Both the position numbers and the translations under genes were made by a program. DNA of 8,485 bases from NCBI GenBank assembly GCA_021162505.1, contig JAGGYO010000285.1:1-8485 (forward strand). Reading direction: 5' to 3'. Below the pieces are notes generated by a model. The model did not search any database and was not told the DNA's origin. It worked only from the letters and a program-made list of their open reading frames with translations. How positions within the stretch are numbered: the first letter of the stretch is position 1; each line of letters begins with the position of its first letter. This document shows, piece by piece, positions 1 to 6,692 of this stretch. This stretch comes from a bacterium. Lineage in GTDB: Bacteria > AUK180.

Positions 1-300
1 ATATATAGTATTTCTTACTTTATGTCAAATTATTTTTTAAAAAAAATGAGCTTTCTCAAATATAAAAGAAATTAAATATTCCGACCCTAAAATTTTGATA
101 AGATATTCGGGTTCAAATCCATTTTTGGCGATATGAGGCAAAACAGAAGGGAATACTTCTTATATCATTATAATGCGGATATAGAGACCTTTGGGGACAT
201 TAACGGAATTGAAGCGTACGCGGTTCTTTGCCAATACCGAGCAAAATGGATATTTCATCGCTTCGCAGTTCTCTTTCCTATTTGGAAAATGACCGTAAAA
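1..300. other. AT-rich leader region with no convincing gene
   Basis: No supported gene lies in the first 300 bases. Bases 33-44 are a T6A6 palindrome that runs into a longer A tract ending at 46. A short hairpin TGAG/CTCA with a four-base loop sits at 47-58. Further right are TATATC (161-166) facing GATATA (178-183), a GCGTACGC palindrome at 214-221, and TTTCC/GGAAA with a five-base loop at 274-288. A nine-base inverted pair, ATCCATTTT at 117-125 and AAAATGGAT at 243-251, brackets much of the region. None has the GC-rich stem plus T tract of an intrinsic terminator. The + frame is open from 133, but the encoded stretch up to about 300 is rich in Trp, Cys, His and Tyr and does not resemble the protein that follows. 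This may be a promoter and leader, a structured RNA or a dispersed repeat; the sequence alone does not decide. Confidence 0.5.
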
Positions 301-726
301 ATGATAAAATATATAATTATGGAATTTAAATGGACAAGTCATCCCTTTATTGATTACCCTATTAAAACAGCATTCTTTATAGCTGTGCTGATTATTATAG
401 GTATATTGGTCTATTATATATTTCAAGCAGGATTTTATGTGATATTGTATTCGCTGTTTTTCTTCTTGACCTTTTTTGGTTATTGGTTCCCTACATTTTA
501 TACGGTCAATGATGAAGAAATAAACATTAAACGGCTGTTCATGAATATCAAAAAGGAATGGAAAGATTATAAAAAGGTCTATATTGATGAAAGAGGATTT
601 TTCCTTTCACCATTTAAAGAAAAGAATATTCTAATGAAGACAAGGGGGATGTATATCATTTGTCATGGTCCTCAAAGAGAAAAGATATTAAGTTTTGTAC
701 TGAAAATGGTGGAGCACAGTGAATAA
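301..726 (+). CDS. Small membrane protein with two helices and a PH-like C-terminal domain (hypothetical)
   Basis: This gene encodes about 141 residues from the ATG at 301. Residues 23-42 and 45-63 are two strongly hydrophobic segments separated by a short turn, so the protein is probably an integral membrane hairpin. The remaining 75 or so residues are polar and beta-rich, with a Tyr-Thr-Val-Asn-Asp-Glu-Glu opening and an aromatic KEWKDYKKVYID stretch; this pattern resembles small bacterial PH-like domains seen after paired helices, which is an inference from pattern only. The frame stays open back to an ATG at 133, but that extension looks non-coding. ATGs at 289, 301 and 319 are all possible, and none has a good Shine-Dalgarno site; 319 would begin with MEFKW just before the conserved-looking SHP segment. 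The 3' end overlaps the next gene by 8 bases, which indicates co-translation. No function can be assigned. Confidence 0.6.
   Translation: MIKYIIMEFKWTSHPFIDYPIKTAFFIAVLIIIGILVYYIFQAGFYVILYSLFFFLTFFGYWFPTFYTVNDEEINIKRLFMNIKKEWKDYKKVYIDERGFFLSPFKEKNILMKTRGMYIICHGPQREKILSFVLKMVEHSE
708..714 (+). promoter_or_regulatory. Ribosome binding site that supports a GTG start
   Basis: GGTGGAG lies inside the end of the preceding gene and ends 4 bases before the GTG at 719. It supports GTG as the start of the 104-residue protein; the next in-frame ATG would remove almost half of that protein. Confidence 0.6.
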
Positions 727-1033
727 AGAATTTACAAAGGATGAATTACTTGTTGCTGAAAAAATTGTGAAATTTTTTGTAAATCATGGTTTGACAACAC
801 CTGCTATTTTTTATATTGAACTGAACAGACCATTAAATTATATCGGAAGTCAATTATTAGTAATGTTCGAGCCCTTTATAAAAGCATTTATTGTTGGTGA
901 TGAATACAGTAATTTCGTAAATTTTTTAGAGAAAAGGGATTCTGTTGATATATTACTTGAAATGTTCGATACATATGACAAAGAAAAGAGATTGGAAGTA
1001 AAGGAAAAAAAGAAAAAATTAAAAAAGGAGTAA
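719..1033 (+). CDS. Conserved small hypothetical protein with GSQ motif, upstream of the GlmL-like gene
   Basis: This 104-residue protein starts at a GTG with a GGAG site 4 bases upstream and overlaps the preceding gene by 8 bases. Visible features are an amphipathic N-terminal helix, then HGLTTPAIFYIE (residues 23-34), PLNYIGSQLLV (38-48) and a hydrophobic stretch around 46-58 that could touch or cross the membrane. After this come a helix with FLEKRDSVDILLE (69-81) and a very lysine-rich charged tail (about 89-104). From memory, short proteins with a 'GL-T-PAI-F-E ... PL--IGSQ' pattern occur in unrelated bacterial phyla and may travel with GlmL-like genes; that recollection is not verified here. 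Its stop codon is 2 bases from the GlmL-like start, and the GGAG for that gene lies in its last codons, so the two are probably co-translated. The function is unknown. A membrane-proximal partner or anchor for the GlmL-like protein is an inference. Confidence 0.7.
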   Translation: MNKEFTKDELLVAEKIVKFFVNHGLTTPAIFYIELNRPLNYIGSQLLVMFEPFIKAFIVGDEYSNFVNFLEKRDSVDILLEMFDTYDKEKRLEVKEKKKKLKKE

Positions 1034-1035
1034 AT

Positions 1036-2871
1036 ATGGAAAAGGATTATTCTTCTATTGAACGCGTACTTGCTACTGATTGTGGGTCTACCACTACCAA
1101 GGCAATTTTGATTGAAAAGCGTGACGGGATTTATCGTTTAATAAAAAGAGGGGAGGCACCAACAACAGTTGAAGCTCCCGTTGAAAATGTTACGAAGGGT
1201 GTTCTAAACGCTATTAGCGAATTGGAAGAACTTACCAATAAGGTATTCTTGCGAGGAGAAACCATAATTAAAGATCAAAGAGATGAAAAGACCGGCACCG
1301 ATATTTACATTTCAACATCCTCAGCAGGTGGTGGATTGCAAATGATGGTCGCCGGTGTGGTAAAGGGAATGACCGCCGAATCCGCAGAACGCGCAGCGTT
1401 AGGTGCGGGTGCAATTGTAATGGATATTATTGCAACAAATGATCTGAGACCTATTCATGAAAAAATAGAGAGGATAAGAAATCTTCGCCCGGATATGATC
1501 CTTCTTTCCGGTGGTACTGATGGCGGCACCATAAAACATGTAGTGGAGCTTGCGGAGATCATTAAAGCTGCAAATCCCAAACCTAGATTAGGTATTAGTT
1601 ATGAATTGCCCGTTATCTATGCAGGGAATATAAAAGCAAGGGATGAGATAAAAAAGACATTAGAAGATATTACGGCATTACAGATAACGGATAATATCAG
1701 ACCTTCCATGGAAATGGAAAATTTGATGCCGGCTCGATTAATGATACAAGAGCTTTTTTTAGAGCATGTTATGGCGCATGCCCCGGGCTATAAGCATCTT
1801 ATGAACTGGACGGATGTTGATATTATGCCTACCCCCGGAGCGGTGGGCTTGATAATGCAAACAATAGCAAAACAAAGAGATATAAATATTGTCGGTGTAG
1901 ATATTGGCGGTGCTACCACCGATGTTTTTTCCGTTTTTAAGGACATTTTCAATAGAACGGTATCGGCAAATTTGGGTATGTCTTATTCAGTTAGTCAAGT
2001 ATTTGCCGAGGCGGGCGAGGATAATGTGATGAGATGGCTTCCTTTTGAGGTGGATACGAAAGATGTGAGAAACAGGATCAAAAATAAAATGATCAGACCT
2101 ACAACGATACCTCAAACCATAGAAGAATTAGTCATAGAACAAGCATTGGCACGCGAGGCTTTGCGATTAGCTTTCATTCAGCATAAATCTCTTGCAGTGG
2201 GATTAAAAGGAGTGCAGCAGCAAAGGACCATTTCCGATGCATTTTCACAAAAAGCATCTGGCAAGACGCTTATCAATATGTTCCAATTAAATATGCTCGT
2301 CGGTTCAGGCGGTGTACTCTCTCACGCTCCTCGAAGAAATCAATCTGCTTTAATGATCATAGATGCATTTCAACCCCTTGGATTTACGGACTTGACCGTT
2401 GACAGTATTTTTATGATGCCCCAATTGGGCGTTCTATCCCAGGTTAATGAAAAGGCAGCTACCGATGTTTTTGAAAAAGATTGTCTTATATATCTTGGTA
2501 CAAGTATATGTCCGGCAGGTTTATTGAAGAAAATGAATGAAAAGTCTGTTATGGAAATAAGAATAGAGATGCCGGATGGTAAAATAATAGAAGAAAATAT
2601 TAATTATGGCGAGATCAAGGTTTATCCATTGGGAGTCGGTGAGAAAGCAAAGGTGTATGTAAAACCATTACAGGGCTTTGACCTTGGCGAAGGTAAAAAT
2701 AAAAAAGTTGAAAAAGAAGTTCATGGCGGTGTCGTCGGAATTATCATTGATACAAGAGGTCGCCCTCTAAAACTTGGTTTAGCAGACGACAGGCGTGTTG
2801 AAAAGCTATTGAAGTGGTACAAGGCTATTGATATGTACCCCGATACGCTTTATAAGAAGATAGGAGAATAA
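1036..2871 (+). CDS. GlmL/MutL-family ASKHA protein (glutamate mutase L-like), long form
   Basis: This 611-residue protein carries the two phosphate-binding signatures of the actin/Hsp70/sugar-kinase (ASKHA) fold: DCGSTTTK at residues 15-22 and DIGGATTD at 289-296. Other glycine-rich motifs are SSAGGG (95-100), SGGTDGG (158-164), YAGN (195-198), PTPGAV (265-270) and GSGGVLSH (423-430). This set and its order match the GlmL/MutL family, named for the protein encoded between the glutamate mutase subunit genes in clostridia and thought to be an ATP-dependent chaperone or reactivating factor. Family members beside clostridial glutamate mutase are around 460 residues. This one has a further roughly 110-150 residues, beta-rich, ending near HGGVVGIIIDTRGRPLKLG (563-581). 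No glutamate mutase gene (GlmS or GlmE) or other B12-binding protein is in the window, so the substrate or client is unknown. The start is firm: GGAG at 1027-1030 is 5 bases before the ATG. The next gene starts 1 base after its stop. I am confident of the family and unsure of the role. Confidence 0.85.
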   Translation: MEKDYSSIERVLATDCGSTTTKAILIEKRDGIYRLIKRGEAPTTVEAPVENVTKGVLNAISELEELTNKVFLRGETIIKDQRDEKTGTDIYISTSSAGGGLQMMVAGVVKGMTAESAERAALGAGAIVMDIIATNDLRPIHEKIERIRNLRPDMILLSGGTDGGTIKHVVELAEIIKAANPKPRLGISYELPVIYAGNIKARDEIKKTLEDITALQITDNIRPSMEMENLMPARLMIQELFLEHVMAHAPGYKHLMNWTDVDIMPTPGAVGLIMQTIAKQRDINIVGVDIGGATTDVFSVFKDIFNRTVSANLGMSYSVSQVFAEAGEDNVMRWLPFEVDTKDVRNRIKNKMIRPTTIPQTIEELVIEQALAREALRLAFIQHKSLAVGLKGVQQQRTISDAFSQKASGKTLINMFQLNMLVGSGGVLSHAPRRNQSALMIIDAFQPLGFTDLTVDSIFMMPQLGVLSQVNEKAATDVFEKDCLIYLGTSICPAGLLKKMNEKSVMEIRIEMPDGKIIEENINYGEIKVYPLGVGEKAKVYVKPLQGFDLGEGKNKKVEKEVHGGVVGIIIDTRGRPLKLGLADDRRVEKLLKWYKAIDMYPDTLYKKIGE

Positions 2872-2872
2872 T

Positions 2873-3991
2873 ATGGGACAAGCATATACACCAGGATTAA
2901 AAATATCAAAATATACGATCATTGAAAAAAGCCGATTATTGCCTTTAAAAGGAAATGTTTTGGTTAAAAAAGGCGATACGGTAAAATCACATGATATTAT
3001 TGCCAGTGCAGATTTACCCGGGGCTGTTTTTATAGAAAAATTAGCCCAGAAATTAGGGATTTTAGGAAGTGAATTACCCAATTATCTTAAAGTAAAAGTC
3101 GGAGATCATATTAATATCGGAGATATCCTTGTTGAAAAAAAAGGATTCTTAGGAATTGGAAAGGATACGGTAAAATCCCCCATTGATGGCTTTATTGAAA
3201 GCATTTCCGAGGTTACAGGTCAAGCTGTTTTAAGAAGTGAGCCAACGCCGGTCGAGCTTAGCGCTTATATCGGTGGCCAAATAACCGAAGTATTTCCGGA
3301 AGAAGGCGTTATTATTGAAACAAAAGGTTCTATGATACAAGGTATTTTCGGTATTGGTGGTGAAAGAATGGGAATATTAAAGGTTATGGTCAATGATAAT
3401 AAAGAGTCCTTACCCATAAGTGAATTAACGGAAGAATTAAAGGATCTTATTATTGTTGTCGGTTCACATATTGATCATGCATTTGTTTCCAAAGCTATAA
3501 AAGTCGGCGTTAAGGGAATTATAACCGCCGGGATGGACGACAAGGATCTGAGAAGTTTATTAGGTTATGAAATCGGCGTTGCAATTACCGGTAATGAGCA
3601 GATACCCCTTTCAATTATCGTGACAGAAGGGTTCGGTAAGATCGATATGGCAAAAAGCACCTTTGAACTCTTAAAGGACCTTGATGGGAAATTTGCCTCT
3701 ATTAATGGTGCTACTCAAATTCGTGCAGGTGTTATCAGACCTGAAGTCATTGTTACTGATATTAATGCCTTGGAAGGTGAAATTAAAGAAAGCGAGTATT
3801 TCCTTTCAATGGGGAAGAATATTCGGATCATTAGAACACCTTATTTCGGAAAAATAGCAAAAGTAGTTGGGTTACCATCTGAGCTAAGGGAACTGGAAAC
3901 AGAAGCGTTTGTCCGAGTAGTAGAACTTGAATTAGAAAATGGAGAAAAGGTTATTGTTCCAAGAGCAAATGTAGAAATAATAGAGCAATAA
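2873..3991 (+). CDS. Barrel-sandwich/KOW-like conserved protein, probable partner of the GlmL-like protein
   Basis: This 372-residue protein is not a known enzyme. Its N-terminal 125 or so residues contain repeated beta units of the lipoyl/biotinyl (barrel-sandwich hybrid) type: PLKGNVLVKKGDTV (24-37), VKVGDHINIGDILVEKK (74-90) and VKSPIDGFIESISEVTGQ (100-117). No biotin or lipoyl attachment motif is evident. A glycine-rich loop GIFGIGGE (157-164) follows, then an alpha/beta region with VVGSHI (195-200), GVKGIITAGMDD (212-223) and SINGATQIRAGVIRPE (276-291). The last 55 residues (about 316-372) look like a KOW/SH3-type barrel: RIIRTPYFGKIAKVV, then ENGEKVIVPRANVEII. The start is supported by GGAG at 2863-2866, 6 bases before the ATG and 1 base after the preceding stop. 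I recall similar proteins paired with GlmL-like genes in other bacteria but cannot verify it here. Superficially the N-terminus resembles RnfC-type sandwich domains, but no iron-sulfur Cys motifs are present. The function is unknown; a role as a scaffold or adaptor for the GlmL-like ATPase is an inference. Confidence 0.75.
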   Translation: MGQAYTPGLKISKYTIIEKSRLLPLKGNVLVKKGDTVKSHDIIASADLPGAVFIEKLAQKLGILGSELPNYLKVKVGDHINIGDILVEKKGFLGIGKDTVKSPIDGFIESISEVTGQAVLRSEPTPVELSAYIGGQITEVFPEEGVIIETKGSMIQGIFGIGGERMGILKVMVNDNKESLPISELTEELKDLIIVVGSHIDHAFVSKAIKVGVKGIITAGMDDKDLRSLLGYEIGVAITGNEQIPLSIIVTEGFGKIDMAKSTFELLKDLDGKFASINGATQIRAGVIRPEVIVTDINALEGEIKESEYFLSMGKNIRIIRTPYFGKIAKVVGLPSELRELETEAFVRVVELELENGEKVIVPRANVEIIEQ

Positions 3992-4878
3992 TGTTTAAAA
4001 AAAGAACCTTTATTGTATTATCAGGCGGCGGAGCCCGGGGAATAGCTCATCTTGCCATACTGGAAAAGATCAAAAAAAAACGAATTTCCGCTTTTCTAGG
4101 TACCAGTGCGGGTGCTTTGGCAGCAAGCTTATACTCACTTTATAATGGCGATCAGCAAAAGATCATTGAAACTATTGAAAAGATAGACCAATTAGATGAA
4201 TTTAAGGATATGGAACATTATTTCAATGAATTAAAAGGCAGGGGTATTTTAGCTTTACCCAAAAAGGTGACCACTGAAATAAAATTATTAAAGGGTTCAG
4301 CTCTTTTTCCTCAAGACAATTTTCAAGAATTGTTATATGAAATATTTGGGAATACAAAAATAGAAGATCTACCCATACCAATATTTATCACAGCAGTTAA
4401 TTTAAGATCGGGAAATTATACCGTATTTTCAAAAGGAGAACTTGTTCCACGATTATTGGCATCAATGGCAATACCTACCATATTTTCTCCCGTATATATT
4501 GGTGATACCTATTTCATAGATGGCGGCGTTCTCGATAATCTACCGGTAGCATTAGGGTATAAATTAGGAGCCACTCATATTATTGCTTCTGATATTTCTT
4601 CAAGTTATCGAGGATTGATAAAAGACATAAAGGGCTTAACGCTCATTTTCAAGACCCAGGATATTTTTGAAAAAAATATTGTGGAAATGGAGAAGCAACT
4701 TGCTACAAAACTTCTTGATTTTAACCTCGATAAATTCAAATGGTATAATTTCAGTAAATCCAAAGAGATCTTTGAACAAGCAAAGGAAGATGTTAAAAAA
4801 GGATTTATAATTAATAAGAGAATAAATAAAAGATTTTTAAGGCGTTTATTGGATAAACACAGTTTGGATATTTATTGA
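3991..4878 (+). CDS. Patatin-like phospholipase family protein (cytoplasmic RssA/NTE type)
   Basis: This 295-residue serine hydrolase has the full patatin signature. The oxyanion-hole motif GGGARG is at residues 12-17, the nucleophile elbow GTSAG at 37-41 makes Ser39 the likely nucleophile, and DGG at 177-179 makes Asp177 its dyad partner. The block LASMAIPTIFSPV (156-168) before DGG is also typical. The enzyme would hydrolyse acyl esters, usually of lipids, but the substrate cannot be read from the sequence. There is no signal peptide or membrane segment, so it is probably cytoplasmic or peripherally membrane-associated. The C-terminal 90 residues are lysine-rich and helical, which might help membrane contact. 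The start codon shares its A with the preceding stop codon (TAATG), and no strong Shine-Dalgarno site is present, so translation probably depends on coupling. Length is normal for the short bacterial members and the active site appears intact. Confidence 0.9.
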   Translation: MFKKRTFIVLSGGGARGIAHLAILEKIKKKRISAFLGTSAGALAASLYSLYNGDQQKIIETIEKIDQLDEFKDMEHYFNELKGRGILALPKKVTTEIKLLKGSALFPQDNFQELLYEIFGNTKIEDLPIPIFITAVNLRSGNYTVFSKGELVPRLLASMAIPTIFSPVYIGDTYFIDGGVLDNLPVALGYKLGATHIIASDISSSYRGLIKDIKGLTLIFKTQDIFEKNIVEMEKQLATKLLDFNLDKFKWYNFSKSKEIFEQAKEDVKKGFIINKRINKRFLRRLLDKHSLDIY

Positions 4879-5675
4879 TGATAAAAAATTTTAAAATATT
4901 TCTAACTTTGTATGGAAAAGATATAAAAAAATGGGTAAATATTGCTGAAAGATTTGATTATTTGGACGGTTTTGAATTATATGAAAGGGAAGATATAAAT
5001 AACTTATTAAAAAACAAAGAATATTTAAAAGACCTCGGTAAAAATTATGAGTTTTCTATGCATGCACCTTATGCAGGCCTATCATTTCCGGCAATGAACA
5101 GAAATTTAAAAAAGATAACAATAAATATTTTCAGGAAAACAATTGAATTCGCACGAAGTACGGGGGTTAAAAATATTGTTTTTCATGGTAATTATAATTA
5201 TATTTACTTCATTGAAGATGATTTTAAAGAACTGTTCTTATGGAAACTATCGAAATTTATGAAAGAATTCATTATTGATGGTCTTGAGACCCAACTCTCT
5301 TTTGAAAATGTTTTTGAAACCAAACCGGAATATTTTTTTAATTTTATAGAGGGGATCCGAAAGATATATGATTTTAAATACTGTATAGATACGGGACATT
5401 TAAACTTTTTATCCAATGTTCCTATGGAAAAATGGTATAGTTATTTTGATGAAAATTTGCGTGAGGTGCATTTACACGATAATGACGGAAATTTTGATCA
5501 GCATTTATATCCAGGTGGTGGTAATATTGATTTCGGAAATTTCTTTAAGAATTTGATTGATAAGAAGTTTTTTCCACAAATTACATTGGAACTTCATAAG
5601 ATTGAACATATAGAAACGGGATTAAGAAAAATAAAGGAAATAATAGAAAAAGCTTATAATAAAAAGGAGTTATAG
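4878..5675 (+). CDS. TIM-barrel sugar phosphate isomerase/epimerase or endonuclease IV-like metal enzyme
   Basis: This gene encodes 265 residues from the ATG at 4878, which shares one base with the patatin stop (TGATG). A TTG at 4875 would add one residue but is less likely. The protein belongs to the xylose isomerase-like/AP endonuclease 2 TIM-barrel superfamily. Motifs in order are FSMHAPY (59-65), VFHGN (101-105), SFENVFE (141-147), CIDTGHLN (169-176), VHLHDN (197-202), DQHLYPGGGNIDF (207-219) and TLELH (236-240). Residues corresponding by position to all nine zinc ligands of endonuclease IV can be picked out: His62, His103, Glu143, Asp171, His174, His198, Asp207, His209 and Glu239. The HLHDN...D-H...G-G-IDF block is, however, also common in sugar phosphate isomerases of COG1082, which I consider the more likely assignment. 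The substrate is unknown. There is no signal peptide. The gene ends exactly where the lipoprotein start codon begins, and the GGAG for that gene is in its last codons. Confidence 0.8.
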   Translation: MIKNFKIFLTLYGKDIKKWVNIAERFDYLDGFELYEREDINNLLKNKEYLKDLGKNYEFSMHAPYAGLSFPAMNRNLKKITINIFRKTIEFARSTGVKNIVFHGNYNYIYFIEDDFKELFLWKLSKFMKEFIIDGLETQLSFENVFETKPEYFFNFIEGIRKIYDFKYCIDTGHLNFLSNVPMEKWYSYFDENLREVHLHDNDGNFDQHLYPGGGNIDFGNFFKNLIDKKFFPQITLELHKIEHIETGLRKIKEIIEKAYNKKEL

Positions 5676-6692
5676 ATGAAAAAAAGGACCTTAGTAATTT
5701 TATTTATGTTTTTATTGCTACTTAATTCGTGCAAAAGTTCAAGTAAAAAAGTATCTGATAATAATAGCAAAAACAATGTAAAAATAGGAATTGTGCTATC
5801 AGTGGGAGGTCTCGGAGATAAATCATTTAACGATTCTGCAGATAGAGGGGTCAAGCGGGCTGAAAAGGATTTTGGAATCAATGTTAATGTAGGCCAACCA
5901 TCGAAAATGTCGGAGGATAAACTCTACTTAACACGATTTGCAAGCATGAATTATGATCTTGTCATTGGAATTGGTTTCCTTATGCATGATGCCGTAGAAG
6001 AGGTTGCAAAAAGATATCCCAAGGTACATTTTGCTATTGTTGACAGCGTGGTAAATGTATCTAATGTCAAATCCATTGTATTTAAAGAAGAGGAGGGTTC
6101 GTTTCTTGTGGGAGCATTGGCAGCAATGAAAACAAAAGCTCATTATATAGGTTTTATCGGCGGAATGAAGGTACCCCTTATAAAAAAATTCGAATTCGGA
6201 TATGAACAGGGTGCATATTATATTGATCCTAATATCAAGCTTGATGTATTATATGTCGGTTCCGGACAGCAGGCTTTCCACGATCCTGTAAAGGGTGAAG
6301 AGCTGGCGAATACACTTTATTCGAAGGGTGCTGATATTATTTATCATGCTGCTGGTTCAACGGGAAATGGTGTAATAAACGCAGCCCAAAAAAATAAGAA
6401 ATTAGTCATTGGTGTGGATTCAAATCAGGATTATCTTGCTCCGGGTTTTGTATTGACAAGTATGGTAAAACATGTGGATAATGCTGTCTATAAAAGCATT
6501 AAAGATGTTATTTCGGGTGATTTTAAAGGCGGAGTATATGACTTGGGGTTAAAAGAGAAAGGTGTTAATTATTCTCTGGATGAATATAATAAAGAGCTGA
6601 TAACAGAAGATATGAAGGTAAAGATCGAGAAAATTAGAAAAGATATAATAGAGGGAAAGATAAAAGTAGATGTCTCAAAGATTAATAATTGA
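5676..6692 (+). CDS. BMP/PnrA-family nucleoside-binding lipoprotein of an ABC importer
   Basis: This 338-residue protein begins with a short basic, hydrophobic signal peptide and a lipobox LNSC (16-19), so Cys19 is the predicted lipidated N-terminus of the mature protein. A Ser/Lys/Asn-rich linker follows (20-34). The family signature GGLGDKSFNDSA is at 44-55, with YHAAGSTGNG (223-232) and GVDSNQD (246-252) in the second lobe. These match the basic membrane protein (BMP/PnrA/TmpC) family, whose characterised members bind purine nucleosides. Phe51, Asp248 and Lys265 fall where ligand-contacting residues are expected by pattern. Nucleosides are the likeliest ligand, but other ligands are known or suspected in the family. 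The start is firm: GGAG at 5666-5669, 6 bases upstream, and no gap after the preceding gene. The end overlaps the ATPase gene by 23 bases. The lipoprotein would be anchored on the outer face of the cytoplasmic membrane, or in the periplasm if there is an outer membrane. Confidence 0.9.
   Translation: MKKRTLVILFMFLLLLNSCKSSSKKVSDNNSKNNVKIGIVLSVGGLGDKSFNDSADRGVKRAEKDFGINVNVGQPSKMSEDKLYLTRFASMNYDLVIGIGFLMHDAVEEVAKRYPKVHFAIVDSVVNVSNVKSIVFKEEEGSFLVGALAAMKTKAHYIGFIGGMKVPLIKKFEFGYEQGAYYIDPNIKLDVLYVGSGQQAFHDPVKGEELANTLYSKGADIIYHAAGSTGNGVINAAQKNKKLVIGVDSNQDYLAPGFVLTSMVKHVDNAVYKSIKDVISGDFKGGVYDLGLKEKGVNYSLDEYNKELITEDMKVKIEKIRKDIIEGKIKVDVSKINN

Noticed and set aside
108..122. GGGTTCAAATCC resembling the T-arm of a tRNA
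   Set aside because: The 3' side does not complete a five-base T stem, and no acceptor, D or anticodon arms could be found around it.
169..174. TATAAT as a -10 promoter element
   Set aside because: There is no -35-like hexamer 16-18 bases upstream, and the hexamer is part of a small palindrome in AT-rich DNA where it is expected by chance.
133..300. N-terminal extension of the first membrane protein from the ATG at 133
   Set aside because: The extension has unusual residue content, no Shine-Dalgarno site and overlaps inverted repeats; the protein-like pattern begins at about 301-319.
160..426. 88-codon open frame on the minus strand
   Set aside because: It overlaps the real + strand gene and the leader repeats, has no recognisable domain, and the surrounding genes are all on the + strand.
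1036..2871. Naming the ASKHA protein glmL with a glutamate mutase role
   Set aside because: Family membership is clear, but no mutase subunits are present, so the symbol would imply an unsupported function.
2806..3081. 91-codon minus-strand frame across the junction of the GlmL-like and sandwich/KOW genes
   Set aside because: It is antisense to two supported genes and shows no motifs.
4875..4877. TTG start for the TIM-barrel enzyme
   Set aside because: The ATG three bases later gives the usual one-base TGATG overlap with the preceding stop and is the stronger start codon.
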